The notes under the pieces: generated by a model | Seen by the model: the letters and a program-made list of their open reading frames with translations, nothing else | Told to the model about the DNA's origin: nothing | Databases searched by the model: none | Shown: positions 56,947 to 64,000 of the stretch, in pieces | Layout of the letters: each line of letters begins with the position of its first letter | How positions within the stretch are numbered: the stretch's first letter is position 1 | Source of the DNA: Haematobacter missouriensis | GTDB taxonomy: Bacteria; Pseudomonadota; Alphaproteobacteria; Rhodobacterales; Rhodobacteraceae | Assembly: GCF_000740775.1 (NCBI RefSeq) | Contig: NZ_JFGS01000016.1 | Location: 29,025-93,024 of the forward strand | DNA length: 64,000 bases | Direction of reading: 5' to 3' | Translations under genes and position numbers: made by a program

Positions 56947-57699
56947 CAGCCGGATGGCGGAGAGGAGGCGGCCGTAGTCTGCCTCTCCCGCATGGACGGT
57001 ACGGCGGTAGGAGAAGAACCGTTCCGGGTCCGAATAGGTGCAATGACCTGTCCATTCCGCCGCCCCGATTCCCGCCTCGCGGAGCCGGTGGAGGCCGAAG
57101 CCGGGCAGGTCGAACATCATCCTGTCGCCCTTTCCCTGGGAGAAAAAGCGGGAATAGGTACGGTCCTCATCCGTGAAAGTGTAGAAGAACTCGGGACCGA
57201 CCTCGTAGGCGCGCTGGCTGATCGTCGGGCCGATGACGGCGACCGTATCCTCCCGCCGGGCGCCCAGCGTTTCCATCCGGTCGAGCACCGTTTCCAGCAC
57301 GCCTTCGAGCGCACCCCGCCAACCTGCGTGGGCCGCGCCGATCACGCCCGCCTGCCGGTCCGCAAACAGGACCGGCTCACAATCCGCGGTCAGGATGCCG
57401 AGAGCGAGACCCGGCGTCCGGGTCACCATGCCATCGGCGCGGATCGGCGCCTCCGGCGGCGCATCCAGCACGACCACATCGGGAGAATGCACCTGCGCCA
57501 GCGTCACCAGCGATTGCGCCGGCAGCGCCAGAGCCTTGGCGGCGCGGGCCCGGTTGATCGCGACAACCTCCGCCAGATCGCTGGAGCCGGGACCGCAGTT
57601 CAACCCGTGGAAGATGCCGGATGACGCGCCCCCCTTCCGGGTGAAGAAACCGTGTCTGAGGGGAGCGAGGGCAGGAGAGGTGATCGGGGCGAGCGTCAT
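56944..57699 (-). CDS. pgeF: Peptidoglycan editing factor PgeF (YfiH, laccase-like)
   Basis: 251 residues. PgeF/polyphenol-oxidase family enzyme that removes wrong amino acids (for example L-Ser) from UDP-MurNAc. Metal ligands: VTLAQVHSPDVV, ILTADCEPVLF, GAAHAGWRGALEGVLE, and ETWTGHCTYSDPERFFSYRR-like end. Its ATG overlaps the upstream methyltransferase stop by 4 nt, so it is part of the lgt-midA-pgeF operon. The stop codon is supplied by repeat B. Confidence 0.93.
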   Translation of the reverse strand: MTLAPITSPALAPLRHGFFTRKGGASSGIFHGLNCGPGSSDLAEVVAINRARAAKALALPAQSLVTLAQVHSPDVVVLDAPPEAPIRADGMVTRTPGLALGILTADCEPVLFADRQAGVIGAAHAGWRGALEGVLETVLDRMETLGARREDTVAVIGPTISQRAYEVGPEFFYTFTDEDRTYSRFFSQGKGDRMMFDLPGFGLHRLREAGIGAAEWTGHCTYSDPERFFSYRRTVHAGEADYGRLLSAIRL

Positions 57700-58760
57700 T
57701 CGGCAAATCCGGGGGGCAGGGGGGCAGTCTGGGGATAGAGGGCGAGAACTTTGAACACAGTTCCCATCGCATTGGCCGCGGTCAAGCGCTCCGTTGCAGC
57801 CTCGTGGATGAGGAGGGCATCTCCGCTCATCCTTTGGGCGAGTTGCCGGGCACGCGCGGCAAGCCCGAGCCGTTCGAGGAACGCGCCTTGTTCAACCATT
57901 CCGGTCGCACGGGCGGGCGACGCGGCGCGGGCCACGGCCTCAAAATCCACATGTGCCGTCAGGTCTGCCAGTCCGGGGTCGGCGAGCGGGTCGGTGAAGC
58001 CGTGGTTCCGCACGGCCTGCAGGGTGTCCCCTCGCGAATGCCAGCCGCCGTAGTCAACGAAAAGCGCTGCGCCGCCATGCCGGGACAACCGCGCGCCGAC
58101 CTCTCCAACGACCGTGCGGAGCGCCGGGCAGAGTTCGATGATATCGCCGGGCCGCGTATCCGCAATCCGGTCAGCCAGCAGAGAGACGTGGATGGGCGGG
58201 GAGAGGGCAAAGGCGAGGTGGCCGTCCTCTTCCGTCACCATCACCTCCTGCCAGCCCGCGGCGTGGCGGTGAAACTGGCGGATTGGGAGAGCATCCAGGA
58301 ACTCGTTGGCCAGCAGGAAGAGCGGCAGTTCGGGAAGCGTCGTCACGCTGTCGTGCCATTGGGGGTCGTAGCCGGCCAGCGCTGCCGCCTGGGCCGCGCG
58401 GAGTGTGGGAGATGCCTCCATCAGGCAGATGCGCATCGCCTCGTGCAGGCCCGGCACGCCCCGGGTCGCGCGAAGGGCATCGGCCATAAGCGTGCCGCGC
58501 CCCGGCCCGAGCTCCGCCAATACGAAGGGAGCGGGCGCGCCCTGATCCAGCCAGCACTGCGCCAGCCACAGGCCCAGCAGTTCTCCGAACATCTGGCTGA
58601 TCTCCGGCGCGGTCACGAAGTCGCCGCCCCGGCCCAGCGGGTCGCGGGTGGTATAATAGCCGTATTGCGGGTCGAGCAGGCATTCGGCCATGTAGTCGGC
58701 AAGCGTGATCGGCCCCGTCCGGGCGATCCTGAGCGCGATCCGCCGGCCGAGCGGCGTCAC
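57696..58760 (-). CDS. SAM-dependent methyltransferase, MidA/NDUFAF7 family
   Basis: 354 residues. DUF185 family: [48 protein letters not shown], then motif [44 protein letters not shown] and a C-terminal segment. Mitochondrial relatives methylate an Arg of complex I subunit NDUFS2; the bacterial role is inferred. It starts with GTG 58760, overlapping the lgt stop by 4 nt (GTGA); longer readings cross lgt and are rejected. Confidence 0.9.
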   Translation of the reverse strand: MTPLGRRIALRIARTGPITLADYMAECLLDPQYGYYTTRDPLGRGGDFVTAPEISQMFGELLGLWLAQCWLDQGAPAPFVLAELGPGRGTLMADALRATRGVPGLHEAMRICLMEASPTLRAAQAAALAGYDPQWHDSVTTLPELPLFLLANEFLDALPIRQFHRHAAGWQEVMVTEEDGHLAFALSPPIHVSLLADRIADTRPGDIIELCPALRTVVGEVGARLSRHGGAALFVDYGGWHSRGDTLQAVRNHGFTDPLADPGLADLTAHVDFEAVARAASPARATGMVEQGAFLERLGLAARARQLAQRMSGDALLIHEAATERLTAANAMGTVFKVLALYPQTAPLPPGFAE

Positions 58761-59641
58761 CGGGTGCGTGCCCGGAGGATGAGCAGCAGGCCGAGAGCGA
58801 TCATCGGCAGCGACAGAAGCTGACCCATGGAAAGTCCCCAGCCGCCGCCGAACTGCACCGCATGGCCCAGCGGGTTGCCCGGGCCGATGAACTGATGATC
58901 CGCCACGCGGACGAATTCCACGATGAACCGTGCGATGCCGTAGCCCATCGCAAAGACGCCCATCAGCCGTCCCGGCGCCTTGAGCCAGCCCTTGCGCCAG
59001 GCAAGCCACAGCAGCAGCGCGCCAAGGATCGCGCCCTCCATCAGCGCCTCATAGAGCTGCGAGGGGTGGCGGGCACAGGGCAGGCTCCAGCCGGGGCAGT
59101 CCTGCGCGGCGGCACCGGGAAAGATCACCGCCCAAGGCAGATCGGAGGGGCGGCCCCACAGCTCCGCATTGATGAAGTTGGCAATCCGCCCGAGCATCAG
59201 CCCCGGTGGTGTGGCAACGGCCAGCGCATCGCCGAGCGACAGCGGCGGCACCTTTTCCTTCAGCGCAAACAGCAGCGCGGCCAGTGTCACGCCGATCAGC
59301 CCGCCGTGGAAGGACATGCCCCCCTCCCACACGCGCAGGATCTCCGCCGGATGCGCCAGATAATAGCCCGGCTGGTAGAACAGCACGAAGCCAAGCCGGC
59401 CGCCCAGCAGCACGCCGAAGATGATCCAGGTGAGCAGCCGCTCCACCTGCTCCGCCGTCATCGGTGCGGTATCATGGGGCCAGAGGGCCGGCCTGCGGAC
59501 CAGCGCGACGATCATCCGCCATCCGATCAGGAGCCCTGCGATATAGGCAAGGGCGTACCAGCGCAGCGCGAAGCTGAAACCGCCAATGGTAACGGAGAAG
59601 ATCTCCGGTGAAATGTCGGGGAAGGGGAGCACAGCCTGCAT
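58757..59641 (-). CDS. lgt: Prolipoprotein diacylglyceryl transferase
   Basis: 294 residues with about seven membrane helices. Adds diacylglycerol from phosphatidylglycerol to the lipobox Cys of prolipoproteins. [36 protein letters not shown] (the His/Gly motif), [20 protein letters not shown] and [12 protein letters not shown] are Lgt hallmarks. GGAAGG precedes ATG 59641. First gene of the lgt-midA-pgeF operon. Confidence 0.97.
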   Translation of the reverse strand: MQAVLPFPDISPEIFSVTIGGFSFALRWYALAYIAGLLIGWRMIVALVRRPALWPHDTAPMTAEQVERLLTWIIFGVLLGGRLGFVLFYQPGYYLAHPAEILRVWEGGMSFHGGLIGVTLAALLFALKEKVPPLSLGDALAVATPPGLMLGRIANFINAELWGRPSDLPWAVIFPGAAAQDCPGWSLPCARHPSQLYEALMEGAILGALLLWLAWRKGWLKAPGRLMGVFAMGYGIARFIVEFVRVADHQFIGPGNPLGHAVQFGGGWGLSMGQLLSLPMIALGLLLILRARTR

Positions 59642-59803
59642 GACGGCCTTCCTTCCCGCTTGTCTGCGGCAAGTCAAGGTGACGCGTGCGCGACATGCGC
59701 GGCTCCGCTGCAGGATCGGCGGGGTTGGCGAGCTATCGTCGGCGCATGGCTTGTGCATGGCCTGCGCGCGTCCATATAAGGGAAACCTGCCAAGGAGGCC
59801 CGG

Positions 59804-60106
59804 ATGCAAACCCGTAACCGCATTTTTGACGATCTGTCGCAGCTCATGACCAACGCCATGGGTGTGGCGCAGGGCGCGCGGTCGGAGGCCGAGACAGCCA
59901 TGAAGGGCTGGGTCGATCGTTTCCTTGCGGATCGTGATCTCGTGACGCGTGAGGAATTCGACGCTGTCCGCGCCATGGCGCAGAAGGCGCGTGAGGAAAA
60001 CGCCACACTCAAGGCTCGTCTCGACGCCCTGGAGGCCCGCTTCGCGGAGGCAGTCGAACGTGCGGAGCCGGAACTGCCCCCGAGCGCAGGGACGCCGGAC
60101 GCCTGA
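59804..60106 (+). CDS. ubiK: Ubiquinone biosynthesis accessory factor UbiK-like (BMFP)
   Basis: 100 residues. Mostly coiled coil: [63 protein letters not shown]. The BMFP/UbiK family is made of small trimeric coiled coils that aid aerobic ubiquinone synthesis. The pattern and length are right. Divergent from lgt. Confidence 0.85.
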   Translation: MQTRNRIFDDLSQLMTNAMGVAQGARSEAETAMKGWVDRFLADRDLVTREEFDAVRAMAQKAREENATLKARLDALEARFAEAVERAEPELPPSAGTPDA

Positions 60107-60109
60107 GCG

Positions 60110-60125
60110 CGGCCCTTGAGGGCCG
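60110..60125 (+). terminator. Short hairpin after ubiK
   Basis: CGGCCC, loop TTGA, GGGCCG, 4 bp after the ubiK stop. No T run. Confidence 0.4.
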
Positions 60126-60459
60126 TTGAAGAACGCGTATGTCACGCACCTGCGGCGCGTAACGGTGCTTCTGTTTGAAGACTGATCGGCTGCCCGTCGC
60201 TGCGGGCATCACCATCGCCGAATGAATGGCCGATGTGGGATATCTTCATAGGCTTCAGATTGGCGATCCCGCGACGGGGTTTGCCGCGTCGATAGCGCAT
60301 CCCCTTGCATTGCTACACTAGAGATCGGGCAGCCCCCACTTTGTGGGGCGTTCCTTTCTGGCAAAGCGTGACCGACCTCTCTGCTGCAAGATGCAGCATG
60401 TCGGAAACCGTTCCCAACAGGCTATATTGCTTTGATAGCAATACGCATTCGAGTTGAAC

Positions 60460-60529
60460 TGGAGCGGGCAAATCGAACCCACGACATTCAGCTTGGCAAG
60501 CTCACATTCTACCTCTGAACTACGCCCGC
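60460..60529 (-). pseudogene. tRNA-Gly (GCC)-like gene lacking the 3' strand of the T-stem
   Basis: On the minus strand it reads as tRNA-Gly with acceptor GCGGGCG / TGCCCGC, D arm GTTC-AGAGGTA-GAAT, anticodon loop TTGCCAA (GCC), then GTGGG-TTCGATT followed directly by the acceptor and TCCA. A normal gene has five more bases (CCCAT-like) to close the T-stem. The anticodon stem also has a G-G mismatch (TGAGC/GCTGA). Total 70 nt rather than 75. The encoded CCA end is kept. Probably non-functional, although this cannot be proven by eye. Confidence 0.7.
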
Positions 60530-60675
60530 GTGCGCTGGGGACATCGCGCAAGCGGGAATGGGCACCGGCCCATTTCGGGACTAAGCCCGCGCGCGGGGGA
60601 CATCGCGGGCTGCTATGAGTAGGGCAGTGCCGGGTATCACTACGCCCGCGTGCGGGGGGCATCGTCCCCCCAACG
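60519..60675 (-). repeat. Three spaced copies of the tRNA-Gly 5' end and flank
   Basis: Near-identical segments ACTACGCCCGCGTGCG... begin at 60519, 60580 (ACTAAGCCCGCGCGCG) and 60639, about 60 bp apart, each followed by GGGGACATCGC or a variant (last GGGGGGCATCGT). On the minus strand each reads as the base preceding plus the start of the tRNA (GCGGGCGTAGT). The segments between are poorly conserved. Confidence 0.75.
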
Positions 60676-61085
60676 GTTCGGGTCGAGTTGCGTCCCAGGA
60701 ACCCCAGGTCTTCGCGCCTGACCGGACCGGTTTGTGGCCTTGCAGCGCGGGTCCGGGCCAGTGCCCGGCTTTTTCAGCCCCCAGGCGCTTCCGATCCCGC
60801 TTCATGGCGGCCTCATGCTCTGATGAGCGATTCCTCGCATCTGGCCGGATTCCGGCACCCGTCGAGGGGTATTTTTCCTCCCCTCCTCCACCTCTGCCTA
60901 TCCATAGCCTTACCCACAGGATTTTGCGGTTCATCCACGACTGTCACCGAAATATCGCTTTACAGAATGGGTCATTGACCGCACCATATCTGGTAGAAAG
61001 AGCAGGCTTCCCCGCTCCTTCTTGTCGGACACCCAGCGTCTTGTGGGGTCTCTTCCCCAAGGCCAATTTCAAGAGAGGTCGGGCC

Positions 61086-61589
61086 ATGTCGCTATCCGAG
61101 GACTTCATCGACAGCACGGAAATCCACCCGATCGACATCGTGGAAACACTGGCCGAATATCGCGACTGGGATTTCGAACGTGTGGCGGAGGATCAGATCG
61201 CCATGACGGTGGAGGGGCAGTGGCGGAGCTATTCGGTCACACTGGCCTGGTCCCCGCAGGATGAGGTGCTGCGTCTGCTCTGCACCTTCGAGATGGACCC
61301 CCCGGAAGGCCGCTCCGCGGATCTGCACGATCTGCTGAACCGGGTGAACGATCAGTGCTGGACAGGCGCCTTCGCCTATTGGGCGGAGCAGCGGCTGATG
61401 GTCTGGCGCTACGGGCTCGTGCTGACTGGCGGGCAGGTGGCGGGGCCCGAACAGATCGACAGGATGATCGCCACGTCCGTGCTGGCGGCGGAGCGTTACT
61501 ATCCGGCGTTCCAGCTTGTGGGATGGGGAGGCCGCAGCGCGAAGGAGGCCCTGCAGGTCGCTATTGCCGAGGCTTACGGTCGCGCCTAG
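61086..61589 (+). CDS. YbjN domain-containing protein
   Basis: 167 residues. Starts MSLSEDFIDSTEIHPIDIVETLAEYRDWDFERVAEDQIAMTVEGQWRSYSVTLAW, followed by VLRLLCTFEMDPPEGRSADLHDLLNRVNDQCWTGAFAYWAEQRLMVWRYGL: the YbjN/type III chaperone-like fold pattern. Function uncertain. ATG 61086 chosen; upstream open frame in phase shows no coding pattern. proC follows 33 bp later and shares direction. Confidence 0.82.
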   Translation: MSLSEDFIDSTEIHPIDIVETLAEYRDWDFERVAEDQIAMTVEGQWRSYSVTLAWSPQDEVLRLLCTFEMDPPEGRSADLHDLLNRVNDQCWTGAFAYWAEQRLMVWRYGLVLTGGQVAGPEQIDRMIATSVLAAERYYPAFQLVGWGGRSAKEALQVAIAEAYGRA

Positions 61590-61622
61590 TCTCGGCGCCG
61601 TCTGACTGATGGAGACGGCGGA

Positions 61623-62435
61623 ATGAAGATGGATGAGCTTTCGGCGCGCGGCCTCGTGCTGCTTGGATGCGGCAAGATGGGTTCTGCGATGCTGGAGGGC
61701 TGGCTTGACCGCGGGTTGGCGCCGGCGGGGGTAACGGTCATCGACCCGCGCCCCTCCGACTGGCTGAGGGAGACGGGCGTCCATCTGGGGAGTGACCTGC
61801 CGCCCGCGCCGGCCATCGTGCTCATTGCCGTAAAGCCGCAGATGATGGCGGAGGCACTGCCGGTCCTGAAGCCGCTTGGGGGAGGGGATACACTGTTCGT
61901 CTCCGTCGCGGCGGGCACGCCCATCAGCCACTATGAAAGTGTGCTGGGCGCGGCAACGCCGATCATCCGGGCGATGCCGAATACACCGGCCGCCATCGGG
62001 CGGGGGATCACCGCGCTGATTGGCAATGGCGCGGCGACGGAAACCCACCTTGCGCTGGCCGAAAGCCTGCTCTCCGCCGTTGGCGAAACCGTGCGGCTGC
62101 AGGATGAGGGCCAGATGGATGCGGTCACCGCCGTCTCCGGTTCCGGCCCCGCCTACGTCTTCCACCTGATCGAGGCGCTCGCGGCGGCGGGGGAGGCCGA
62201 GGGTCTTCCGTCCGAACTTGCCCTGCGGCTTGCCAAGGTGACTGTCGCGGGCGCGGGTGCGCTGGCCATCGAAAGTGGCGAGACGCCCTCCCAGCTCCGC
62301 ATCAATGTCACCAGCCCGAACGGCACTACCGCTGCCGCGCTTCAGGTGCTCATGGATGAGGAAGCCGGGTTCCCGCCGCTCCTTCGCCGAGCAGTGAAAG
62401 CCGCCGCCGACCGCTCCCGCGAGCTGTCCCGATGA
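61623..62435 (+). CDS. proC: Pyrroline-5-carboxylate reductase
   Basis: 270 residues. Last step of proline synthesis. LVLLGCGKMGSAMLEGWLDRGLA (NADPH fold), VLIAVKPQMM, IIRAMPNTPAAIGRGITAL, DAVTAVSGSGPAYVFHLIEALA, and SPNGTTAAALQVL near the end. ATG 61623; ATG 61629 is a close alternative. It overlaps csaA by 4 nt (ATGA). Confidence 0.97.
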   Translation: MKMDELSARGLVLLGCGKMGSAMLEGWLDRGLAPAGVTVIDPRPSDWLRETGVHLGSDLPPAPAIVLIAVKPQMMAEALPVLKPLGGGDTLFVSVAAGTPISHYESVLGAATPIIRAMPNTPAAIGRGITALIGNGAATETHLALAESLLSAVGETVRLQDEGQMDAVTAVSGSGPAYVFHLIEALAAAGEAEGLPSELALRLAKVTVAGAGALAIESGETPSQLRINVTSPNGTTAAALQVLMDEEAGFPPLLRRAVKAAADRSRELSR

Positions 62436-62785
62436 GCGGCGGGAGGGCGCCGGAGATCGGCTGGGATGATTTCGCAAAGGTGGATATCCGCGTCGGCCGG
62501 ATCGTCCGAGCCGAGCCTTACCCTGAGGCGCGCAAGCCTGCCATCAAACTCTGGGTCGATCTTGGGCCAGAGATCGGCGAGAAACGATCATCCGCGCAGA
62601 TTACCGATCACTATACGCCGGAATCTCTGCTGGGCCGCAGGGTGATGGCCGTGGTCAACTTTCCACCCCGCCAGATCGGCAAGGTCATGTCGGAGGTTCT
62701 GGTGCTGGGCGTGCCCGATGGCGCGGGTGGCGTGGTGCTGATCACCCCGGATCAGGACTTGCCTCTCGGGGGGCGACTCTACTGA
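62432..62785 (+). CDS. tRNA-binding-domain protein (CsaA-like)
   Basis: 117 residues. EMAP/tRNA-binding domain: IGWDDFAKVDIRVGRIVRAEPYPEARKPAIKLWVDLG, EIGEKRSSAQITDHYTPESLLGRRVMAVVNFPPRQIGKVMSEVLVLG. CsaA acts as a dimeric chaperone involved in export in Bacillus; the role here is not established. ATG overlaps the proC stop. Repeat D follows directly. Confidence 0.9.
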   Translation: MSGGRAPEIGWDDFAKVDIRVGRIVRAEPYPEARKPAIKLWVDLGPEIGEKRSSAQITDHYTPESLLGRRVMAVVNFPPRQIGKVMSEVLVLGVPDGAGGVVLITPDQDLPLGGRLY

Positions 62786-62787
62786 CC

Positions 62788-62943
62788 TGGCAGGCTGCCG
62801 AAAAGGTCAGGAGCGCCGTACCCATATGCTGAAAATGGAGAAATCGGTACCGGAATGACATGGAATGTTCAGCTCTCCGGCTGGATTTCGTCAGATTTTC
62901 CGTTCCAGTGTAGAACTGGAAGCCTTTGCAGGTCTCCTGTTAG
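62788..62943 (+). repeat. Dispersed 160-bp repeat, copy D
   Basis: 156 bp. Begins TGGCAGGCTGCCGAAAAGG two bases after the csaA stop, has GCTGAAAATGGAGAAATCGGTACCGG (compare copy C on its minus strand), and ends GCCTTTGCAGGTCTCCTGTTAG, which matches the far end of copy C. Terminal repeats have diverged. It lies between convergent csaA and the TAXI gene. Confidence 0.65.
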
Positions 62944-63032
62944 ATCGCCGCAGAGCGTATCGTCGGAACGGTGCATTTCTCTTGCCGGGGCGCCTTGCTC
63001 TCCCCCTCCGCGGCAGAGGCAGCGGGCCGCCG

Positions 63033-64000
63033 CTATTCCAGCAGACCCGCTTCCCGGTAATACCGCTCCGCTCCGGGGTGAAGCGGGATCTGAAGCATGT
63101 CGAGCGCGGTTTCGATGGAGATGTCCGCGCCCTGCGGTGGCCCTTTGTCCAGCGCGGTCCTTGTCCTGTCGTTCCAGAGCGCGCGGGTCAGGGCATAGAC
63201 CAGTTCCTCCGGCTCCTCGGCCCGCGTGACCCAGACCGCGCCGAGGGCGAGGGTGGGAGTATCCTCCTCGACACCCGCATAGGTGCCACCCGGGATCACC
63301 CCCTCTCCCAGAAAGCCGAGATCGACGGCCAATGCCTCCGCCGGAAATCCTTCCAGCGGGACGAGCGCCAGGGATGTTTTTTCCGCCAGTGCCGAGATGA
63401 AGGGCGCGGGAAAGCCGCCCACGAAAAAGAAGGCGTCAAGTTCCCCGGCCGCCAGTTGGGCGGCCGCATCCCGCGCGGCCATGGGCGTGAGTGTGACCTC
63501 CTCCCGCGGGACATCCCATGCGGAAAGCACCAGTTGCGCGTCGAAGGCCGTTCCCGAGCCGGATTCGCCCGGCGAGACACGGCGGCCTTTCAGATCAGCG
63601 GGAGAGCGGATGCCGCTGTCGGCGCGGGTGACAAGATGGATGCTTTCGCTGTGCAGCGTGGCGATGGCGCGAAGGTTCGTGACAGCCTGCCGCCCCTCCC
63701 ATAGCCCAGTGCCCGTTTCTGCCCAGGTTGCGACGTCGGACTGGACGATACCGGAATTCGCCTTGCCGCTGGCCAGCGCCTCTACATTCGCGACCGATCC
63801 GGTGGAGGTCATTGCCTCGACGCTTGCCCCCGGAACGCCGCAATCCATCGGGTCCGGGCAATCGGCCTCCGTCGCCGGGCCGGAGATGGCGGCGGAGATG
63901 GTTTGGCCGATAGGATAGTAGCTGCCACCTTCCTCCCCGGTGATTATGGTGAAGGTCGTTCCCGCGTTGGCGGTCGTGTCGCGAATGTGGTGGAAATTGG
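63033..64000 (-). CDS. TAXI-family TRAP transporter substrate-binding protein (5' truncated by the window)
   Basis: The minus-strand frame is open from the window edge; about 322 residues visible. Features of the TAXI family: TGEEGGSYYPIGQTISAAI near the beginning, VEAMTSTGSVANVEALASGKANSGIVQSDVATWAETG, LHLVTRADSGIRSPADLKGRRVSPGESGSGTAFDAQLVLSA-like middle and AALVALxGFP-type C-terminal part. These periplasmic proteins bind small organic acids and deliver them to TRAP permeases. The signal peptide and start lie outside. It ends at 63033. Confidence 0.85.
   Translation of the reverse strand, partial: NFHHIRDTTANAGTTFTIITGEEGGSYYPIGQTISAAISGPATEADCPDPMDCGVPGASVEAMTSTGSVANVEALASGKANSGIVQSDVATWAETGTGLWEGRQAVTNLRAIATLHSESIHLVTRADSGIRSPADLKGRRVSPGESGSGTAFDAQLVLSAWDVPREEVTLTPMAARDAAAQLAAGELDAFFFVGGFPAPFISALAEKTSLALVPLEGFPAEALAVDLGFLGEGVIPGGTYAGVEEDTPTLALGAVWVTRAEEPEELVYALTRALWNDRTRTALDKGPPQGADISIETALDMLQIPLHPGAERYYREAGLLE

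Larger units (their letters stand above)
60126..61085. other. Gene-poor region with a damaged tRNA and repeats
   Basis: 960 bp with no gene I can support. It has the tRNA-Gly relic, three copies of its 5' end, and a small stem CCCCAC-TTT-GTGGGG at 60334-60348. The rest carries no recognisable protein pattern. Confidence 0.6.

Noticed and set aside
60519..60675. CRISPR array near the tRNA-Gly relic
   Set aside because: Only three copies, with unequal sequence, no conserved direct repeat of 24-37 bp and no cas genes; the copies match the tRNA 5' end.

Overview
The window reads as a chromosomal segment of an alphaproteobacterium, most likely order Rhodobacterales. Supporting this are the RegB/RegA redox two-component pair, an F1-only ATP synthase operon (atpHAGDC), a fused ATP sulfurylase/APS kinase, a clpA-gloB neighbourhood, a SAM-II riboswitch in front of metZ, and a glyQ / small membrane protein / glyS / PPDK-like block. 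The sequence is GC-rich with dense coding and many 1-8 bp gene overlaps. The genus cannot be fixed from sequence alone.

Layout. 1-5.1 kb: end of a SURF1 gene, regB, regA, then a MotA/TolQ-like plus MotB/OmpA-like membrane pair. 5.4-9.6 kb: clpA and gloB on the minus strand and a methyltransferase-like protein on plus. 9.7-15.9 kb: atpHAGDC on plus, converging on prs. 16-24.2 kb: an isomerase/hydrolase pair, a GspL/GspC-like two-domain membrane protein, a SIMPL-domain protein, an O-acetylhomoserine sulfhydrylase, then about 1.5 kb of decayed DNA (IS5-type remnant, microsatellite, dispersed repeat copy A), a secreted protein and a kinase-like protein. 24.3-33 kb: ftsY, mgtC-like, a DMT transporter, yciB, a GST, metZ with promoter and riboswitch, folE2, a heptamer tandem repeat and trkH. 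33-45.3 kb: a secreted SPOR/peptidoglycan-binding/trypsin-like protein, glyQ-glyS with a sandwiched gene, a PPDK-like protein, a SleB-like cell wall hydrolase, then folB-folP-glmM. 45.3-54.8 kb: an OpgC-like membrane protein, tRNA-Met, small genes (66-aa ORF, DUF982, cold shock), a lipase, purE-purK, a YdcH-like protein, hsp20-DUF1150, a lone receiver domain and sat/cysC. 54.9-64 kb: trxB, lrp, pgeF, a MidA-like methyltransferase, lgt, ubiK, a gene-poor stretch with a damaged tRNA-Gly, a YbjN-like gene, proC, csaA and the 3' part of a TAXI-TRAP binding protein.

Functional themes. Respiration and redox: SURF1, RegBA, F1-ATPase, UbiK, MidA-like. Sulfur and methionine: sat/cysC, two sulfhydrylases, SAM-II control of metZ. 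Folate and cell wall: folE2, folB, folP, glmM, a cell wall hydrolase. Protein quality control: clpA, hsp20 with a sigma-32-type promoter, DUF1150, trxB.

The most unusual signal is a roughly 160-bp repeat family with terminal inverted repeats, at four places (about 22.6, 33.0, 56.8 and 62.8 kb). Three copies fill convergent intergenic regions, and in two of them the terminal repeat itself supplies the stop codon of neighbouring genes. Other points of note are a tRNA-Gly lacking one strand of its T-stem beside three copies of its 5' end, a PPDK-like enzyme with an eroded ATP-binding half, a trypsin-like protein with Ala in place of the catalytic Ser, and a GspL/GspC-like fusion. No CRISPR array, prophage or recognisable defence island was seen.
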